From NCBI GenBank assembly GCA_002398515.1, contig DGZL01000092.1, forward strand, positions 1 through 7,986: a stretch of DNA of 7,986 nt, written 5' to 3'. Positions 6,298 through 7,986 of this stretch are shown piece after piece (the first letter of the stretch is position 1; each line of letters opens with the position of its first letter). The notes beneath the pieces were generated by a model that was not told where the DNA came from, did no database searches, and was given only the letters and a program-made list of their open reading frames with translations. The position numbers and the translations under genes were made by a program. This DNA comes from Firmicutes bacterium UBA4981. Lineage in GTDB: Bacteria; Bacillota; SHA-98; UBA4971.

Positions 6298-7659
6298 TTG
6301 ATCATCAAAAACTATGAAGACCTCATATCTCACGGAGAGATCGAAGCAAGAGAAGTTGCCCTGGGGATAACCGAGACTGTCCTCGATGAGGCGGATCCCG
6401 GGAAAAGGCTGCGCTCCATTGTGAGAAGAGAGCAGGATACGCTGATTATCAGGGACAGAGAATATGACCTCACCGCTATCGATCATATCTACATCATAGG
6501 TGTGGGAAAAGGGGCATTTTCTCTCGTCAAGGTGCTTACGGATGTCCTTGGGAAGAGAGTGGATAGGGGAATTCTCGTAACCAAACGAGGAGAGTATTAC
6601 CAGCAGCTTGAAGGGATCGAGGTAATCGAGTCAACGCATCCTCTTCCAAGTGAAGATAGCATAAGAGCGGGAGAAGCGGTCCTCGGCCTTGCAGAATCAG
6701 CCAAGGAGAATGATTTGGTCTTGACTGCTGTAACAGGCGGGGCCTCGTCTCTTCTTTGGCTGCCGCCGGACGGGGTTCTGCTTCAGGACATAGTGGAGGT
6801 TTCTGCGTTGCTCCTAAAAAGCGGGGCTTCAATAGGTGAGGTAAACACGGTTCGGCGTCATCTTTGCCTGCTTAAAGGAGGCAAGCTTCTGTCTCATATC
6901 CATCCAGCGGAGAATATCACCTTCTCAATGGTTACAGTCCCGTCCTGGGTCATGCCTTGGCCGGATCTTTGCCTCCCGGATGACAGCACATTTCAAGATG
7001 CTATTGATATTTTGAAAATGTTCGATGTTTGGGATCGTGCGTCCGAAGCTGTCCAAGATTACCTGGAGCGGGGATGCCAAGGCCTTGAGCCTGAGACATT
7101 GAAGTCGACGGATAACATTAGGACAAACCTATACAGCGTATTGGATCCTGCCATGTTATGTGAAATCGGCGCGGAGCGTGCCGAGTCTTTCGGCTATACT
7201 CCGGTGATTCTGTCGAGACACGTTGAAGGTGAAGCGAAAGATGTAGGTATGGCCGTTGCCGGTATAGCCAATGAAATCGGGTTATATGGCAGACCCTGGT
7301 GCCCACCGTGTGTGCTTCTCATAGGCGGTGAAGTCACGGTGACTGTATGTGGCACTATCGGAGACGGCGGGCCAAACCAAGAGTTTGTGCTCGGCTTTGC
7401 CAAGGGGCTGGGCGATATCAAAAATGTAGCTTGCGTAGCAGTGGATACTGACGGGAGCGACGGAGCCACTGATATCGCAGGCGGAATCGTTGACGGCCTT
7501 ACGAAGATACGGGCCAGGGAGAGGGGAATCAGCATTGCTGAAGCCTTACGCACTAACACCTCTAAGGCAACTCTGGAACAGTTAGGGGATGCGATCATAA
7601 CAGGCCCGACCGGAACCAATGTCCTTGATTTTAAGGTCATTGTCATTGGGACTGACTAG
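6298..7659 (+). CDS. Class II glycerate 2-kinase (DUF4147/MOFRL family)
   Basis: Expected to phosphorylate D-glycerate to 2-phosphoglycerate with ATP in the cytoplasm. Homologues are often labelled hydroxypyruvate reductase (TtuD) or GckA. From the TTG start it has 453 aa, as usual. The N-terminal DUF4147 domain (about 10-240) shows IGVGKGA (67-73), STHPLPSEDS, TGGASSLLWLPP (146-157) and NTVRRHLCLLKGGKL (183-197). The C-terminal MOFRL domain (about 335-445) shows GGEVTVTV (343-350), GDGGPNQEF (355-363), DTDGSDGATD (383-392) and GPTGTNVLD (436-444). The segment VPSWVMPWPDLCLPDDSTF (214-232) departs from the common SDVxGDxxxxIxSGPTxxD form. I read it as subfamily variation, because the frame is intact and the flanks align. 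It begins 43 bp after the dehydratase gene and supports a route from glycerate to 2-phosphoglycerate, feeding the enolase-like gene downstream. Confidence 0.92.
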   Translation: MIIKNYEDLISHGEIEAREVALGITETVLDEADPGKRLRSIVRREQDTLIIRDREYDLTAIDHIYIIGVGKGAFSLVKVLTDVLGKRVDRGILVTKRGEYYQQLEGIEVIESTHPLPSEDSIRAGEAVLGLAESAKENDLVLTAVTGGASSLLWLPPDGVLLQDIVEVSALLLKSGASIGEVNTVRRHLCLLKGGKLLSHIHPAENITFSMVTVPSWVMPWPDLCLPDDSTFQDAIDILKMFDVWDRASEAVQDYLERGCQGLEPETLKSTDNIRTNLYSVLDPAMLCEIGAERAESFGYTPVILSRHVEGEAKDVGMAVAGIANEIGLYGRPWCPPCVLLIGGEVTVTVCGTIGDGGPNQEFVLGFAKGLGDIKNVACVAVDTDGSDGATDIAGGIVDGLTKIRARERGISIAEALRTNTSKATLEQLGDAIITGPTGTNVLDFKVIVIGTD

Positions 7660-7763
7660 GGAGACGCTATTGTCTATGGATGATGTTATGTCAAGTGATG
7701 TTGTGTACCGGATTGAGTAGTAAGCGAAGATACTTTAGGTTGCCAAGTGAGGAGGATGCTGCC

Positions 7764-7964
7764 ATGGGCGACAGAATATGTAGCGTCAGTGCCAGGGAGA
7801 TACTGGGCCCCCACGGGTTCCCCACTGTTGAGGCGCAAGTCATAACTGAAAAGGGGCATACGGGAAAAGGCCTTGTCCCCTGGGGGATGTCAGTTGGGAA
7901 GTATGAATCCTCTGTACCTGGCCTCTCCGTCATAGATTTTCCGGGATTCATACTTCCGAACTGA
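7764..7964 (+). CDS. Enolase-like protein, N-terminal fragment cut by the contig end
   Basis: The first ~49 residues match the enolase N-terminal domain. SAREILGPHGFPTVEAQV corresponds to the usual ARE-I-DSRGNPTVE-x-V, and VPWGMSVGKYES corresponds to P-SGAST-G-x-x-E, the flexible loop whose second Ser binds the second Mg2+ in true enolases. That Ser is kept, but DSRGNP has become GPHGFP and the loop PSGAST has become PWGMSV, so this is a divergent paralogue rather than the housekeeping enzyme. Full enolases have about 430 aa. The start is ATG 7764, with GGAGG eight bases upstream. After 7910 the similarity stops, and from 7944 the frame runs through an inverted copy of its own sequence to a TGA at 7962. 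The end is therefore not real, and the true gene continues beyond this window. A role in 2-phosphoglycerate to phosphoenolpyruvate fits the kinase next to it. Confidence 0.65.
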   Translation: MGDRICSVSAREILGPHGFPTVEAQVITEKGHTGKGLVPWGMSVGKYESSVPGLSVIDFPGFILPN

Positions 7965-7986
7965 CATCCCCCAGGGGACAAGGCCT
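7868..7986. repeat. 43-bp inverted repeat at the right edge, likely foldback/chimera
   Basis: The bases 7944-7986 are the reverse complement of 7868-7910 with one mismatch in 43 (position 7896 is G, the copy implies C). The arms are separated by 33 bp (7911-7943). The left arm encodes a conserved enolase loop, and the mismatch would change its conserved Gly to Arg in the copy. The left arm is therefore the original, and the right arm is an inverted duplicate ending exactly at the window edge. A foldback read or amplification chimera at a contig end explains this best. A natural hairpin inside a conserved coding motif is unlikely. Confidence 0.85.

Noticed and set aside
6925..6990. Possible compensated frameshift in the glycerate kinase, where the usual SDVxGD...SGPT motif is missing
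   Set aside because: Other frames give fragments resembling the motif only loosely, and using them needs two offsetting indels. The annotated frame is open, its flanks (TVPS, PDDSTF) align, and the PW-containing form looks like subfamily variation.
7194..7646. 150-codon minus-strand open frame opposite the glycerate kinase
   Set aside because: It is antisense to the conserved MOFRL domain, and its proline- and serine-rich translation is an artefact of the sense codons.
7691..7981. 96-codon minus-strand open frame at the right edge
   Set aside because: It is antisense to the enolase-like gene, and its first codons come from the inverted copy at the contig end.
1..7986. tRNA, rRNA, CRISPR array, insertion sequence or attachment site
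   Set aside because: No cloverleaf, regularly spaced repeat array, transposase or integrase was seen. The only long inverted repeat is the edge foldback.

Overview
This window reads as a catabolic operon for uptake and breakdown of a carboxylic or sugar acid, from an anaerobic-type bacterium. Shine-Dalgarno (SD) sites are strong, GTG and TTG starts are common, and base composition looks near 50% GC. The periplasmic binding protein has an ordinary cleavable signal peptide and no lipobox cysteine, which suggests an outer membrane (diderm). A Synergistota-like or diderm Clostridia-like source is my best guess, but it rests on style rather than a marker gene and is weak.

Layout. Positions 1-59 may hold the last codons of a plus-strand gene running in from the left, followed by a hairpin region (62-107). 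A minus-strand gene of unknown function ends at 151 and probably starts at 600. The region from about 600 to 1057 is a divergent control region with short direct repeats. It ends in a near-consensus sigma70 promoter (TTGACG, 17 bp, TATACT) whose -10 box lies inside an inverted repeat that could be an operator. Everything after that is on the plus strand: a GntR/FadR-type (FCD) regulator (1058-1798), then tctC (1916-2896), tctB (3045-3569), tctA (3594-5099), a mandelate racemase-type enolase-superfamily enzyme (5118-6254), a class II glycerate 2-kinase (6298-7659), and the N-terminus of an enolase-like gene (from 7764).

How it fits together. TctCBA is a complete tripartite tricarboxylate transporter that would import an organic acid. 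The enolase-superfamily enzyme carries the mandelate racemase-subgroup residues and is probably an acid-sugar dehydratase. Glycerate 2-kinase makes 2-phosphoglycerate, and an enolase would turn that into phosphoenolpyruvate. The set resembles aldarate (galactarate/glucarate-like) catabolism, with the aldolase and the tartronate-semialdehyde reductase not in view. The substrate itself is inference.

Unusual points: a regulator missing one of the usual FCD metal-binding histidines; an 11-nt perfect match to the 16S anti-SD sequence in the gntR-tctC gap, which may serve a 24-codon leader ORF; a 15-bp hairpin between tctC and tctB without a U-tract; a divergent enolase-like N-terminus; and a 43-bp inverted repeat at the right edge that looks like a foldback or chimeric contig end, so the last ~75 bp should not be trusted.
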